A stretch of 64,000 nt of DNA from a gamma proteobacterium symbiont of Ctena orbiculata (GTDB lineage: Bacteria > Pseudomonadota > Gammaproteobacteria > Chromatiales > Chromatiaceae). Numbering within the stretch: position 1 is the stretch's first letter; each line of letters opens with the position of its first letter. This document shows positions 48,323 to 56,591 of this stretch, in pieces. The notes under the pieces are model-generated. The model saw nothing but the letters and a program-made list of their open reading frames with translations. It searched no databases and was not told the DNA's origin. The translations under genes were made by a program, and so were the position numbers. The stretch is from contig QBVC01000025.1 of NCBI GenBank assembly GCA_003058495.1, positions 99,813 to 163,812 of the forward strand, read 5' to 3'.

Positions 48323-49613
48323 GACCATCTCCTCCAGCTTGAGAATAGGATCGCTTTGCCAATATAGCCTGCCGTCTACCCAGCTGAAATGCAATCCAGG
48401 CCCATGCCAGGGCGATCGGCACAGCGATCCAGGCGATGGCGGAGAGACTGAGGCCGATCGCCCTGAATCCCGCGTAGATCCAGGAGCTGACGGCATCCCC
48501 GCCACGATAGACAAGGGTATCGATAAAATTCTTTGCCTTGTATTTCTCCTCCCTGCTGAGGACGACATACAACATTTCACGGGCGGGCCGCATGATGGCG
48601 TAGTTACCGGCGCGTCTCATCACCTGCACTGCGATCAAGACCGGCAGTGTGGAGTTGAGCCCCAGCAGCATGAAGCCAATCACAAGCAGCAGGGGAATCA
48701 AGGCCAGGGTGACCGCCAGGCCGAAGCCTTTCACCAGACGCGCCGTGACCAGGGTCTGTAACAGCAGGGTGAGGGTATTCACCGCCAGATCGATCGCGGC
48801 AAATACGGCGGTGCGCGTCTCAGAGTCCGCAAAGGCCTCTTTTACGATCTGTGCCTGTTGAAAATAGAGAAAGGTGGAGAGCAGGGTGAAGAGCAGCATC
48901 AACAGGCAGATTCCCAACAGATAGGGGGAGGTGAGGGTCAGGCGGATACCGTCGAGGATTGCACCCCCCAGCGGTCTGTCTTCCTCCCGATGACGGGCCT
49001 TTTGGCCTCCCTGATCCGGTTGCCAGGCGATCAGCCGGTGGATGCAGAAGACCGCCAAGCCGAGCAGTCCTGCCGATAACAGCAGCATCGATGAAGTGCC
49101 GATGACCTGGACCAGCAGGGTTGTCAGCAGGGGACCTGTGATCGCGCCGATCGTACCCCCGGCGGCGATTACGGCAAACAGCCGTTTCGCCTCTTCATCG
49201 ACAAACAGATCGGTCATGAAACTCCAGAAGACCGATACCACGAAAAGATTGAACACACTCAGCCAGACGAAAAAGACGCGGGCGATGAAAACCTGAGAGT
49301 AGCCCGATTCGAACAACAGAAAGAAGATAAGGATGTTGCCGATGAAGAAGTAGTAGACATAGGGTAGAAACCGCCTGCGCGGCAGACGCGATGTCAGGTA
49401 GCCAAACAACGGCACCAGCAGCAGCATGGCGAAAAAGGTGGCGGTGAAGAGCCAATGCAGCTTCTCGACGCCGGCGATGACTCCCATTTCGTCACGGATG
49501 GGACGGAGGATGTAATAGCTGCTGAGGAGTGAGAAGAAATAGAGGAAGGACCAGGCGACGGCGCGCCATTCACCCTTTTTGATATCGGCCAAGCGTTGGA
49601 TTCGGCTATGCAT
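48297..49613 (-). CDS. Npt-type (ATP/ADP-translocase-like) carrier
   Basis: 438 residues with about 12 membrane helices. The start MHSRIQRLADIKKGEWRAVA and SFLYFFSLLSSYYILRPIRD, where RPIRDE is the conserved element of bacterial Npt1/Npt2-like proteins, then WSFMTDLFVDEEAKRLFAVI and AAGGTIGAITGP. The family name comes from nucleotide exchangers of parasites. Free-living bacteria hold many related carriers with unknown substrate, and ATP exchange should not be assumed. A domain near 310-360 (REMLYVVLSREEKYKAKNFI) is also typical. It overlaps the exported AKR gene by 26 nt. Confidence 0.82.
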   Translation of the reverse strand: MHSRIQRLADIKKGEWRAVAWSFLYFFSLLSSYYILRPIRDEMGVIAGVEKLHWLFTATFFAMLLLVPLFGYLTSRLPRRRFLPYVYYFFIGNILIFFLLFESGYSQVFIARVFFVWLSVFNLFVVSVFWSFMTDLFVDEEAKRLFAVIAAGGTIGAITGPLLTTLLVQVIGTSSMLLLSAGLLGLAVFCIHRLIAWQPDQGGQKARHREEDRPLGGAILDGIRLTLTSPYLLGICLLMLLFTLLSTFLYFQQAQIVKEAFADSETRTAVFAAIDLAVNTLTLLLQTLVTARLVKGFGLAVTLALIPLLLVIGFMLLGLNSTLPVLIAVQVMRRAGNYAIMRPAREMLYVVLSREEKYKAKNFIDTLVYRGGDAVSSWIYAGFRAIGLSLSAIAWIAVPIALAWAWIAFQLGRRQAILAKRSYSQAGGDGHENLGKTD

Positions 49614-49914
49614 GATGAACCGAGTGAAGGTTATCTTTGGATTGTATAAATTACTATATATACAAATAGATACTGCATATATTTAATGTATTTTATTGTT
49701 CAGGTGTCGTCCGGTGGTTTCTCGGATTCAGCCAGATGGCACTTAACCGCAGATTATTGTTATTGACAGCCTCGTTTCAGCCATGCTCCATTCACTGTCC
49801 CCACCAGGGCCCATTTCCAAGTTATCTGCCTCATTGAAGTCACGACAACGCTTATTGCCGGCAGTTCCACGCATGCCGGCTGATACCGGCCGGAATAGAG
49901 GCCACCACTTTTTT
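49614..49914. other. Gene-free stretch downstream of a hypothetical gene
   Basis: 301 bp. A minus-strand frame (49743-50003, ...RDFNEADNLEMGPGGD...) overlaps the next gene and has no start signal or known relatives that I recognise. The part next to 49613 is AT-rich and probably contains the promoter of the Npt-like gene. Confidence 0.35.
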
Positions 49915-50610
49915 TCAACGATGCAGATGTAGCCGCAGGTTATCAAGCAGGTAGTGGGCCTGATCGATGAAGACCACCATCTCCTCGGGCTTGATGCGTT
50001 CATCGGGTCGGTAGAGGATTACCTGATCACCCCGGCTCTCGACCACCCAACCGGGGTTGCGTGCGAATTGGGCCAGCAGCTGTTCATTGAAAAGCGCTCT
50101 CAGCTTCGCCTCTTCACGTCCGGCTAGGCGGTAGTGCCGAGTGAATTCCCCGGCATCGTCGAATCCCACCGGCCTGAAGTCCCCGGGCAGGGTGCGTTTC
50201 GAGTTGTCGTTGGGGCTGAGGTCAAAATGGGGCAGGGGATCGATGTCTATGAACGCAACCACGGTCTGCATGTGGGTGAGGATCGTCCCCTCATCCGTCA
50301 CACTGGGGATTTCCCGCCTGCCCTCGAAACCCTCGGTGGCGACATAGGTGTAGTTGAAGAGCAACAGACGATCGCTGTTGCGTGCCCCATCCATCATATT
50401 CTGGATCAGTGGTTCGCCCTGGGTGAAGAGATAGAAACCTGCGGAATCGAGGGTTTGCGGCAGCCGGTGCTGACCGGTCTCGAGCTTGAAGCCTATTCGT
50501 TGGGCAACCCTTCCCAGTCCCTCCCGCCGCTGGCTTTCGAAATACCATGCAATGATAAATATGACCGCGACAATGATTAGAAATAGCGTTAGTTTCAATA
50601 GCCTCTCCAT
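49915..50610 (-). CDS. Hypothetical membrane-anchored protein
   Basis: 231 residues. One N-terminal helix (about 4-24, LLKLTLFLIIVAVIFIIAWY) is followed by a soluble domain. That domain has LGRVAQRIGFKLETGQ, NYTYVATEGFEGRREIPSV, TVVAFIDIDPLPHFDLSP and LFNEQLLAQFARNPGWVVES, and ends in LLDNLRLHLHR. No family is recognised, although FxxxPxPxxHFDLSPxN-like patterns are seen in other small anchored proteins. Signal-anchor topology suggests a periplasmic or cytoplasmic domain at the membrane. It is isolated from its neighbours. Confidence 0.65.
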   Translation of the reverse strand: MERLLKLTLFLIIVAVIFIIAWYFESQRREGLGRVAQRIGFKLETGQHRLPQTLDSAGFYLFTQGEPLIQNMMDGARNSDRLLLFNYTYVATEGFEGRREIPSVTDEGTILTHMQTVVAFIDIDPLPHFDLSPNDNSKRTLPGDFRPVGFDDAGEFTRHYRLAGREEAKLRALFNEQLLAQFARNPGWVVESRGDQVILYRPDERIKPEEMVVFIDQAHYLLDNLRLHLHR

Positions 50611-50793
50611 TAATTAGAGGAGGGTTTTGCAGAGGATCCGTTCCCGACCAGGAAAATATACCCTAAACGCCAGCGGCAATTCCAAAAAATCTGGAACTGC
50701 TCGCCCAATCACGAAACGGGATCGATAATTTGATTTCAATTCTGTGGTCAAAAATTTGTAAATAAATTCACCCGTGGATTAGGATGCTACCTG

Positions 50794-51582
50794 GTGAGTG
50801 GCCCCGGCAACCGGGGGCATCCAATAATAAAAGATCATCGCCTGGGTGAACGACTAAGGTGCGCAATACCAGTGAGTAATCTACAGATAGCAAAGTTATA
50901 TGAAGGGAATCTCGATCTTCGAAAGGCTCAGGGGATAAGGTTGCCCAAGACCCTGTTCGTCGATGGCGACCTCGACCTTTCCGGCAGTCATGATGTTCGC
51001 TTGCCCAAGCGGCTGCGCGTATCCGGAAGACTGGACCTCTCTGATACCCTTGTCGAGGAGCTGCCGGCCAAACTCCGCGTCGACGGCGATCTTTGCCTTT
51101 TCAGCACCAGGATTCGGAAACTGCCGAAAGGCATCAGGCTGGGGGCAGGGCTCGATCTGCGTGCGAGTGCAATCAGCAAGCTTCCGAAGGGGCTGGAGGT
51201 GCCGGGAAACCTGGAACTCTCCGCTACGCTGATCGATTCCCTGGCTGAAAATCTCAGCGTGGGCGGCGATCTCTATCTGGGTAATTCCGAGTTGACCAGG
51301 CTGCCCGCCCGACTCGCTGTCGGCGGAGGCCTGGATCTCTCGGCAACACCCGTCGTAGAGCTGCCGGATGGACTCAGGGTTGGGCGCTGGCTGAATTTGG
51401 TGGGTACTTCGATCAAGCGCCTTCCCAAGGGGCTCTGCGTGGGCGACTGGCTCGACCTCCGGGCCCTGGAGTTGAAGAAGCTGCCCAAGGATCTTGAAGT
51501 GGGCGGCGACCTCTACCTGGCGGGTACGCGAATCAAGCGGGTTCCGGGCTCTGTCAAGATCGGAGGGGATATCGAGTTTTGA
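50794..51582 (+). CDS. Repeat protein of eleven 20-residue beta-solenoid-like repeats
   Basis: 262 residues from a GTG start (a second GTG at 50872 is possible). After 35 leader residues, eleven consecutive repeats of exactly 20 residues fill 36-255, and a twelfth begins (IGGDIEF). Each reads roughly V-G-G-D-L-D-L-S-x-T-x-I-x-x-L-P-K-G-L-R, giving a conserved Leu ladder and invariant Gly/Pro turns. Such repeats resemble leucine-rich or bactofilin-like solenoids and recur in phage and bacterial proteins of unknown function. No signal peptide or membrane segment is seen. The function is unknown. Confidence 0.8.
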   Translation: MSGPGNRGHPIIKDHRLGERLRCAIPVSNLQIAKLYEGNLDLRKAQGIRLPKTLFVDGDLDLSGSHDVRLPKRLRVSGRLDLSDTLVEELPAKLRVDGDLCLFSTRIRKLPKGIRLGAGLDLRASAISKLPKGLEVPGNLELSATLIDSLAENLSVGGDLYLGNSELTRLPARLAVGGGLDLSATPVVELPDGLRVGRWLNLVGTSIKRLPKGLCVGDWLDLRALELKKLPKDLEVGGDLYLAGTRIKRVPGSVKIGGDIEF

Positions 51583-51635
51583 CAGCCCCAGCCCTTCAGG
51601 CACAACAGGTCGTATTGGATTAGGGTTAACAGGCC

Positions 51636-52358
51636 CTAGCTGCAGAGTCCGTGCTTCTCGATCAACACCTTCTGCAGCACTGGCTGCGCAAAGGCTTGCA
51701 GGTCCTGATAGGCCTGCTCGGTGATGTGGGAGAGGTCATCGGTATAGTAGCCCTGCTTGCGATTTCCCTCGGCGTTGGTCATCAACCTTTCAATCTCCAG
51801 GATGCCGATCCCTTGCGCTTTGGCGTAATCCCTGAGCCACTCATTGATCGCCAGCACGTTGCTGCTGATGTAGTCCTGGTAGCTTCGCTTCCCCATGATG
51901 CCGCCGATCAACCGCATGATCCTCGATTTTATATCCGTCGGCATGCCGAATGTAATTTCCGTCGCCACCAGCGGTATGATTCCCTCTTCTCTGGCGCGCT
52001 CGATCATCTGTTTCAGGTTGTCGATGGCAGTCTGCCGCGTTTGCTGCTCCTGTGCCATGGGTGCATTCGAGAAGTCGTTTATATGGCCCCAGATCAGCAC
52101 CGCAGCCGGCTTGGCTGAGATGACATCGGTATCGAAGCGCGCGCGAACCTGGGTGGAGGTCTCACCGTTTACGCCTTTATTGACCACGGGAAGGCAGCCT
52201 ATGTTTTTCAAGGGCCATCCCTGCAGATAGGACGCGCCTATCATTATCACTTGATTTGAGGTCGCTTGATCTTTCTCTTTGACCGCTGGCGCCGTCTCCG
52301 CGTACACAGTGCTCGCGCAGCTGATCAGGATCAAAGCTATAAGGATGATGGTTTTCAT
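51636..52358 (-). CDS. SGNH/GDSL family hydrolase, exported
   Basis: 240 residues. A signal peptide ends near ISCASTVYAE. SGNH blocks are IMIGASYLQGW (nucleophile Ser), NKGVNGETSTQ (oxyanion Gly and Asn), WGHINDFS (Asn-like HIND) and DLSHITEQAYQ (catalytic Asp and His). It is a secreted or periplasmic esterase or lipase, possibly acting on lipid or polysaccharide esters. The gene is single on the minus strand, between the repeat protein and a SpoIIAA-like gene. Confidence 0.82.
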   Translation of the reverse strand: MKTIILIALILISCASTVYAETAPAVKEKDQATSNQVIMIGASYLQGWPLKNIGCLPVVNKGVNGETSTQVRARFDTDVISAKPAAVLIWGHINDFSNAPMAQEQQTRQTAIDNLKQMIERAREEGIIPLVATEITFGMPTDIKSRIMRLIGGIMGKRSYQDYISSNVLAINEWLRDYAKAQGIGILEIERLMTNAEGNRKQGYYTDDLSHITEQAYQDLQAFAQPVLQKVLIEKHGLCS

Positions 52359-52546
52359 GAACTGGCAATAATCCTTGTTAAGTGCTCTGCAGGCTCTCTA
52401 TCTTAGCAGCGTTGTTGAGTATTAATACCCAAATCTGTTGGCGTTTTCCACGTCACGCCTGTTGATTGTACTCAATGACGATTTGCACAGTCGTGCCCGG
52501 TGTCTAGTTTGTGACAAACAAGCCTGAATACTATTTCAATCAGGTG

Positions 52547-52924
52547 TCAATCCGATTGGCGACTCTCCAGCCAGGCCTCTGCCTCTTCTCGCTGTTCTCT
52601 TGAGAAGGCCCTGATCTCGAGACCCGGTATCAGTGCGCCCTCGAATTCACTCACTCTCTTTATCCAGGTTTTGTCCGTGAGTACGGCAGCCTTTTTGAAT
52701 CTCCTAATGAGCCCAAACATGGATGGCAGATGAGAAAACTCGATGACAATCGCCTGTAGCGAAGGCAGGTGGAACTCGATCACATCGTAGAGCATTTTTC
52801 CGTTGTCTATATCTTGAGATTTCTTTTCCAGCTCCTTGAGGGCGGTTCGCATCTCCGCGGAGTCCAACTTGCCGCTCAGCTCTATATCCAGGCGATTTTC
52901 TCCATGCTGCGTCACCTTGAACAT
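52547..52924 (-). CDS. SpoIIAA-like (STAS-type) protein
   Basis: 125 residues with an alternating strand-helix pattern of the SpoIIAA-like family: MFKVTQHGENRLDIELSGKL, DSAEMRTALKELEKK, NGKMLYDVIEFHLPS, FGLIRRFKKAAVLTDKTW and EIRAFSREQREEAEAWL. These small proteins have no phospho-acceptor anti-sigma partner proven here. It is followed by a DUF2784 gene on the other side of a 64-bp gap, also on the minus strand. Confidence 0.8.
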   Translation of the reverse strand: MFKVTQHGENRLDIELSGKLDSAEMRTALKELEKKSQDIDNGKMLYDVIEFHLPSLQAIVIEFSHLPSMFGLIRRFKKAAVLTDKTWIKRVSEFEGALIPGLEIRAFSREQREEAEAWLESRQSD

Positions 52925-52988
52925 GCTATCACCTCTACTATGTGACTATACCTGTGAACAATCGACAATCAGCTGTGAACCGGCCGGG

Positions 52989-53411
52989 CTATTTCGACTT
53001 TTTTCCCGTCCGCTTGCGGATTGGCCGAACGATAAACCAGCTTGCAAACACAATTATGCCAAATATCGTGTAGACAAGCAGGAATACCCAATCCGGCGCC
53101 TCGTAGTAGAGAATCCTTTGCAGCCAGTGCTGGATGAAGGAGCCGGTGTAGCTGTCTGCACCGGCCTTCTCGCGCAGCTGCATTTCCCAGGTAGTGAGCG
53201 GGCACAGGACTCCAATCCAGGATTGAACGACGACGATGGCAATGCAGATCAGGTGAACGATTCGAAACCAATAGCCCCTTACCCACGCCCAAGACAATCC
53301 ATGGCCGATATAGACCACGACCAGACCGAAGACAACGAAGGCGACAAAAAGAGCATGGATCAGAAGAATTGCATCCGCTGCTAACAAGTAGATGGAATCT
53401 GTGGCGTGCAC
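52989..53411 (-). CDS. DUF2784 membrane protein
   Basis: 140 residues, three or four helices (about 8-30, 48-68, 108-130). The family pattern is IYLLAADAILLIHALFVAFV, VHLICIAIVVVQSWIGVLCPLT and LREKAGADSYTGSFIQHWLQ, followed by a basic cytoplasmic tail (RPIRKRTGKKSK). It is an inner-membrane protein of unknown function. It precedes the SpoIIAA-like gene on the minus strand; the TetR gene is 54 bp further upstream. Confidence 0.85.
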   Translation of the reverse strand: MHATDSIYLLAADAILLIHALFVAFVVFGLVVVYIGHGLSWAWVRGYWFRIVHLICIAIVVVQSWIGVLCPLTTWEMQLREKAGADSYTGSFIQHWLQRILYYEAPDWVFLLVYTIFGIIVFASWFIVRPIRKRTGKKSK

Positions 53412-53464
53412 TTGTCGGTCTCTTCCAAAGGGAATCAGGACGGATCGTCCATTCCGTGGCCTCC

Positions 53465-54043
53465 CTAGGATTGGTCACATATATCGGCCAGCCATTGGCG
53501 CATTATCCTGGCCTGGTTGCGAATGATCCGTGGCTCTTCATAGGCATGGGCCATTAGACTGGCGCCCTGTGCCATGACCATTAACTGCTCCGCCCGTGCC
53601 TGCGCCTGTTTACGGGGCAGAAAGGAGCGGAATCTCGCCTCCAGCCAGCGCAGATAGAGGTCGAACATGGCTCTGGCGCGACCCTGCAGCTGACGCTCGT
53701 GCTTGCCCAGTTCGCTGTTCAAACTGCCCATGGGGCAGCCGTAGCTGGAGAGATTCCTGGCGTTTCCCTCCACCATGCCGATGAAGCGCTCAATACAGTC
53801 GTAGGCGGTTCCGCAGTCGAGGGACCAGCGCTCCAGCTGCTCCCGGATATCCTGGATCTGTTGGTCGATTGCCGCATGCAATAGATCCTCCTTGGCTTTG
53901 AAGTGGTATTGGATATTGCCTTTGCCCAGGCCGGTCTCGCGGGCAATGTCTGCGTAGGAGGTGGAACCATAGCCATGGTGATAGATGTGGTCCCGGGCAG
54001 CATCGACGATTGTCAGGCGTCTCTGTTTCACCTTAGTACTCAC
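53465..54043 (-). CDS. TetR family transcriptional regulator
   Basis: 192 residues from GTG 54043 (MSTKVKQRRLTIVDAARDHI); the longer reading to 54112 adds a basic, unlike leader. The HTH is at about 10-55 (DHIYHHGYGSTSYADIARET, GLGKGNIQYHFKAKEDLLHA). The rest is a helical ligand-binding domain with a lone Cys in SSYGCPMGSLNSEL, a layout like that of the NemR/YcnC group. It starts inside the last 11 bases of the SDR gene, so the two are co-transcribed. A 16-bp palindrome upstream of the SDR gene is the probable operator. Confidence 0.9.
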   Translation of the reverse strand: MSTKVKQRRLTIVDAARDHIYHHGYGSTSYADIARETGLGKGNIQYHFKAKEDLLHAAIDQQIQDIREQLERWSLDCGTAYDCIERFIGMVEGNARNLSSYGCPMGSLNSELGKHERQLQGRARAMFDLYLRWLEARFRSFLPRKQAQARAEQLMVMAQGASLMAHAYEEPRIIRNQARIMRQWLADICDQS

Positions 54044-55046
54044 CGGGGACAGGGCGGGCCATCGACATCGGTTGGGTCTGGCACTCGACCATCTCGGCCA
54101 GTTGTGCGTCAATGGCCTCTTTCCAGTGGTGTCTGGGTCGATAGCCCAGGATTCGCGTTGCCCGGTCGTTGTCGACCGAGGTCTCTTGCAGCAGGTGGAT
54201 GATGCTGCGGGTAACGAGGGGCTCCCAGGGCAGGATGGGATCGAGTTTCTCCATCACCCAGGCAAAGCCGAAGGCAAGCGGAAAAGAGACACTGAAGTGG
54301 GGACGGGGAAGGCCATGCTGCCGGTGCAGGTGGTCGATGACATCACCTACCCGGGGCACTTCGGGGCCCACCACGTTGAATCCTTGATAACCCGCAAGAC
54401 CTGTTCGGGTTGCAGCCAACGCGACACAGGCGCCTATATCGCGCCCGTCGGTGATGGCCATGCCGGTCCTGCCGCCGGCGACCCAGGGCACCAGGTGGGT
54501 CTTCAGCCGCGGTGCCAGGATCGGCAGCAAGCCGAGTGCGTAGCGTGGACCGGCGAACAGTCCAAGCCGCAGGTTGACGGCGCAGAATCCGCTCCCCGAT
54601 AGCGCCCGCAGACGATCTTCGATGGTGACGACATTGGCCTCGTGGGGCCAGTAGTTGCGCTTGATTCCCCTGCTCATCGGATCCTTGGCCTCGAGCGGAT
54701 CTGCGGCGCTGACTGTGCTGATGAAGACAAAGCGTTTTACACCCCGTTGCCGGGCAGCCTCGATCAGCGCCAGTGAGGGGTTTAGAAAGAGCGCTTCTGA
54801 GGCTTTTTCATGACCCCAGAGGGAGGTCCATGCAGCGGCGTGGATGACGACGTCAACCTCATCGGTCAGGTCGTTCAGATAGTTAACGTCCCGAAGGTCG
54901 CCAATCCGGGCCTCACCCTGAAAACCGTCCGGCAGCCTGGAGGGGTCGCGGCAGGCGGCAATGGTTTTAACCTCCCGGTGCCTGGCGAGGGCCTGGATGC
55001 AGTGGCTGCCGACGAATCCGGTTGCGCCTGTTACCAGTATTCGCAT
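54033..55046 (-). CDS. NAD-dependent epimerase/dehydratase-like protein (extended SDR)
   Basis: 337 residues. The Rossmann start MRILVTGATGFVGSHCIQAL (GxxGxxG) and VDVVIHAAAWTSLWGHEK are clear, and FVFISTVSAADP supplies the Ser. The usual YxxxK dyad should follow, but the aligned stretch reads NYWPHEANVV, with Glu at the Lys position. Oxidoreductase activity is therefore uncertain, although binding of NAD(P) is expected. The C-terminal half (LPRPHFSVSFPLAFGFAWVM) is typical for the 3-beta-HSD/epimerase branch. It shares an operon with the TetR gene. Confidence 0.83.
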   Translation of the reverse strand: MRILVTGATGFVGSHCIQALARHREVKTIAACRDPSRLPDGFQGEARIGDLRDVNYLNDLTDEVDVVIHAAAWTSLWGHEKASEALFLNPSLALIEAARQRGVKRFVFISTVSAADPLEAKDPMSRGIKRNYWPHEANVVTIEDRLRALSGSGFCAVNLRLGLFAGPRYALGLLPILAPRLKTHLVPWVAGGRTGMAITDGRDIGACVALAATRTGLAGYQGFNVVGPEVPRVGDVIDHLHRQHGLPRPHFSVSFPLAFGFAWVMEKLDPILPWEPLVTRSIIHLLQETSVDNDRATRILGYRPRHHWKEAIDAQLAEMVECQTQPMSMARPVPGEY

Positions 55047-55086
55047 ACGCTTATCCTTTCATAGAAATACGAATATATATAAATAA

Positions 55087-55102
55087 TAGTACGAACGTAC
55101 TA
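55087..55102. promoter_or_regulatory. Palindrome upstream of the SDR-TetR operon, probable operator
   Basis: TAGTACG-AA-CGTACTA is a perfect 16-bp inverted repeat (arms 55087-55093 and 55096-55102). It lies 41 bp before the SDR start codon in an AT-rich promoter-like region (atatatataaataata). TetR proteins bind such repeats, and a TetR gene is the second gene of the operon. Confidence 0.6.
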
Positions 55103-55238
55103 ATTTATCAATCTATGAAAAATAGCGGCTATCTGAATATCAGTTTGGAAAGCGCCCATGCAAAAGAGTGAGACAATTGAAGCAGCCGAGTGGCTGGTCT
55201 GCGACCGGGGAATGGGTCTCCCATGGTGCCTTTGAGCC

Positions 55239-55262
55239 GTTGCCATCCCTTGGGATGGCAAC
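55239..55262 (-). terminator. Perfect hairpin just after the PstS-like gene
   Basis: Arms GTTGCCATCCC (55239-55249) and GGGATGGCAAC (55252-55262) form an 11-bp perfect stem with a 2-base spacer. The hairpin begins 4 nt after the stop of the minus-strand gene. No T-run follows, so it may protect the 3' end or terminate inefficiently. Confidence 0.45.
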
Positions 55263-55266
55263 AGGT

Positions 55267-56145
55267 CTACTGTTTTGCCAGGGACTCCCTGACGAACATC
55301 TTCCAGTCGTCCATGCGCTTCTGCAACAGCAGCATGCCGTCGAAGTAGGGCACCACCTGGTTGTTGCGGATGATCTCCCGGCCCTTGGGGCCCAGGGCAA
55401 AGCGGATGAACCGATCGGACTCCAGGCTGTTGGGTGCGGTCTTGCTGTGGACGAGATAGAGCGGACGGTAGAGCAGGTAGTTGCCGGTGCGGATGTTCTC
55501 GAAATTGGGATCCCGGCCCTCCAGCTTGAGGATCTTGAAGTCCCTTTTGTGGGCGCTGGCAACGCCGGTAACCGAAATGGCATTCGGATTCTGTTCCACT
55601 GCCTTCTCAAGGGGGCCCGAGGAGGGGAATAGATGCTTGCTGATAAAATCGACATCCTGGTCTTCGAACAGGTGCTGGCGCAGGGTATAACCTACCCCGG
55701 ATATCTTTCCTTTGCGGATCAGCAGCTCCACGGGACGATTCTTGCCGCCCAGCTGCGACCAGTTTGTGATCTTGCCCTGGTAGAGGCTGCGCAGCTGCTG
55801 CAGGCTGATGGATTCGATGGGATTGGAGTTATGCACCACGACCACCAGCGCGTCCCAGGCAACCGGAACCATGTTGGCTCCCGCCTCCTCACGGCTCATA
55901 TCCAGGGTGAAACGGCAGGCTCCGCCGATGTCGGCCTGCTTGCCGGTTATGGCGCGGATTCCCTTGGTGGCGCCACCCCCGGCGATGCTGATATTGATCC
56001 CGGTTTTCTCCTTATAGGCGGCGGCGAGATCGGCCATAAAGGCATTTCGGGTGATGCCGCAGCCTACCCAGGAGAGCTCCAGCGCTTGGGCGCTTGAGGA
56101 TAGGAGTACCAGGAACAACAGATGGTATATGAAATGGTTACGCAA
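55267..56145 (-). CDS. PstS-like phosphate-type substrate-binding protein
   Basis: 292 residues. A signal peptide (RNHFIYHLLFLVLLSSSAQA) precedes a type 2 periplasmic binding domain. Landmarks are WVGCGITRNAFMADLAAAYK, ISIAGGGATKGIRAITGKQA, ADIGGACRF, VVHNSNPIESISLQQLRSLY, GKITNWSQLGG and VGYTLRQHLFEDQD. It resembles PstS or a related tungstate/phosphonate-type receptor. No PstCAB or other ABC genes are adjacent, so it either serves a distant transporter or is a sensory binding protein. A perfect hairpin follows the stop codon. Confidence 0.82.
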   Translation of the reverse strand: MRNHFIYHLLFLVLLSSSAQALELSWVGCGITRNAFMADLAAAYKEKTGINISIAGGGATKGIRAITGKQADIGGACRFTLDMSREEAGANMVPVAWDALVVVVHNSNPIESISLQQLRSLYQGKITNWSQLGGKNRPVELLIRKGKISGVGYTLRQHLFEDQDVDFISKHLFPSSGPLEKAVEQNPNAISVTGVASAHKRDFKILKLEGRDPNFENIRTGNYLLYRPLYLVHSKTAPNSLESDRFIRFALGPKGREIIRNNQVVPYFDGMLLLQKRMDDWKMFVRESLAKQ

Positions 56146-56591
56146 TGACTCTCTCCATGTGCTCGTTAGAATATGTAGCTACAAATAGTAGACAAGATTT
56201 GTTATTGCATAATTAAGGATTAGGAATTAAGTTCCCGCTTTGTCAAGTGAACGTCAATAATTTGACCATCGACACAACCTGCCACAGGTAATCACTAATT
56301 CACTTAATTACTGATCAACTCAAAGCTTGACTCTATGGGCTATCGGCAGTTGTTGCGGTTGGTTTTCCATACGAAAATCGCGGTATTAAGGAGCGATGGA
56401 TCTGAGCCATCATTGACCGGCGCTTAACTGCGGACTGTGCCGTTCATGCCAGGGTCCAGGCGGGCACAGGCCTCATCCACCCTTTGTGATTAAAATAGGG
56501 CATTGGTCTATTGGCAGGATTTCGTATTGGTTGTCTTCAATCTCGGACTGATGCCGACAAGCAGGTAAGATAAGAGATACCATAGAGTACT
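56146..56591. other. Gene-free stretch between the PstS-like and Sco genes
   Basis: 446 bp of moderately AT-rich DNA holding the two divergent promoters. I see no repeat, RNA or protein frame worth calling. Confidence 0.4.

Noticed and set aside
49743..50003. 86-codon minus-strand frame overlapping the hypothetical gene
   Set aside because: No ribosome site or domain, and it overlaps a better supported ORF in another frame.
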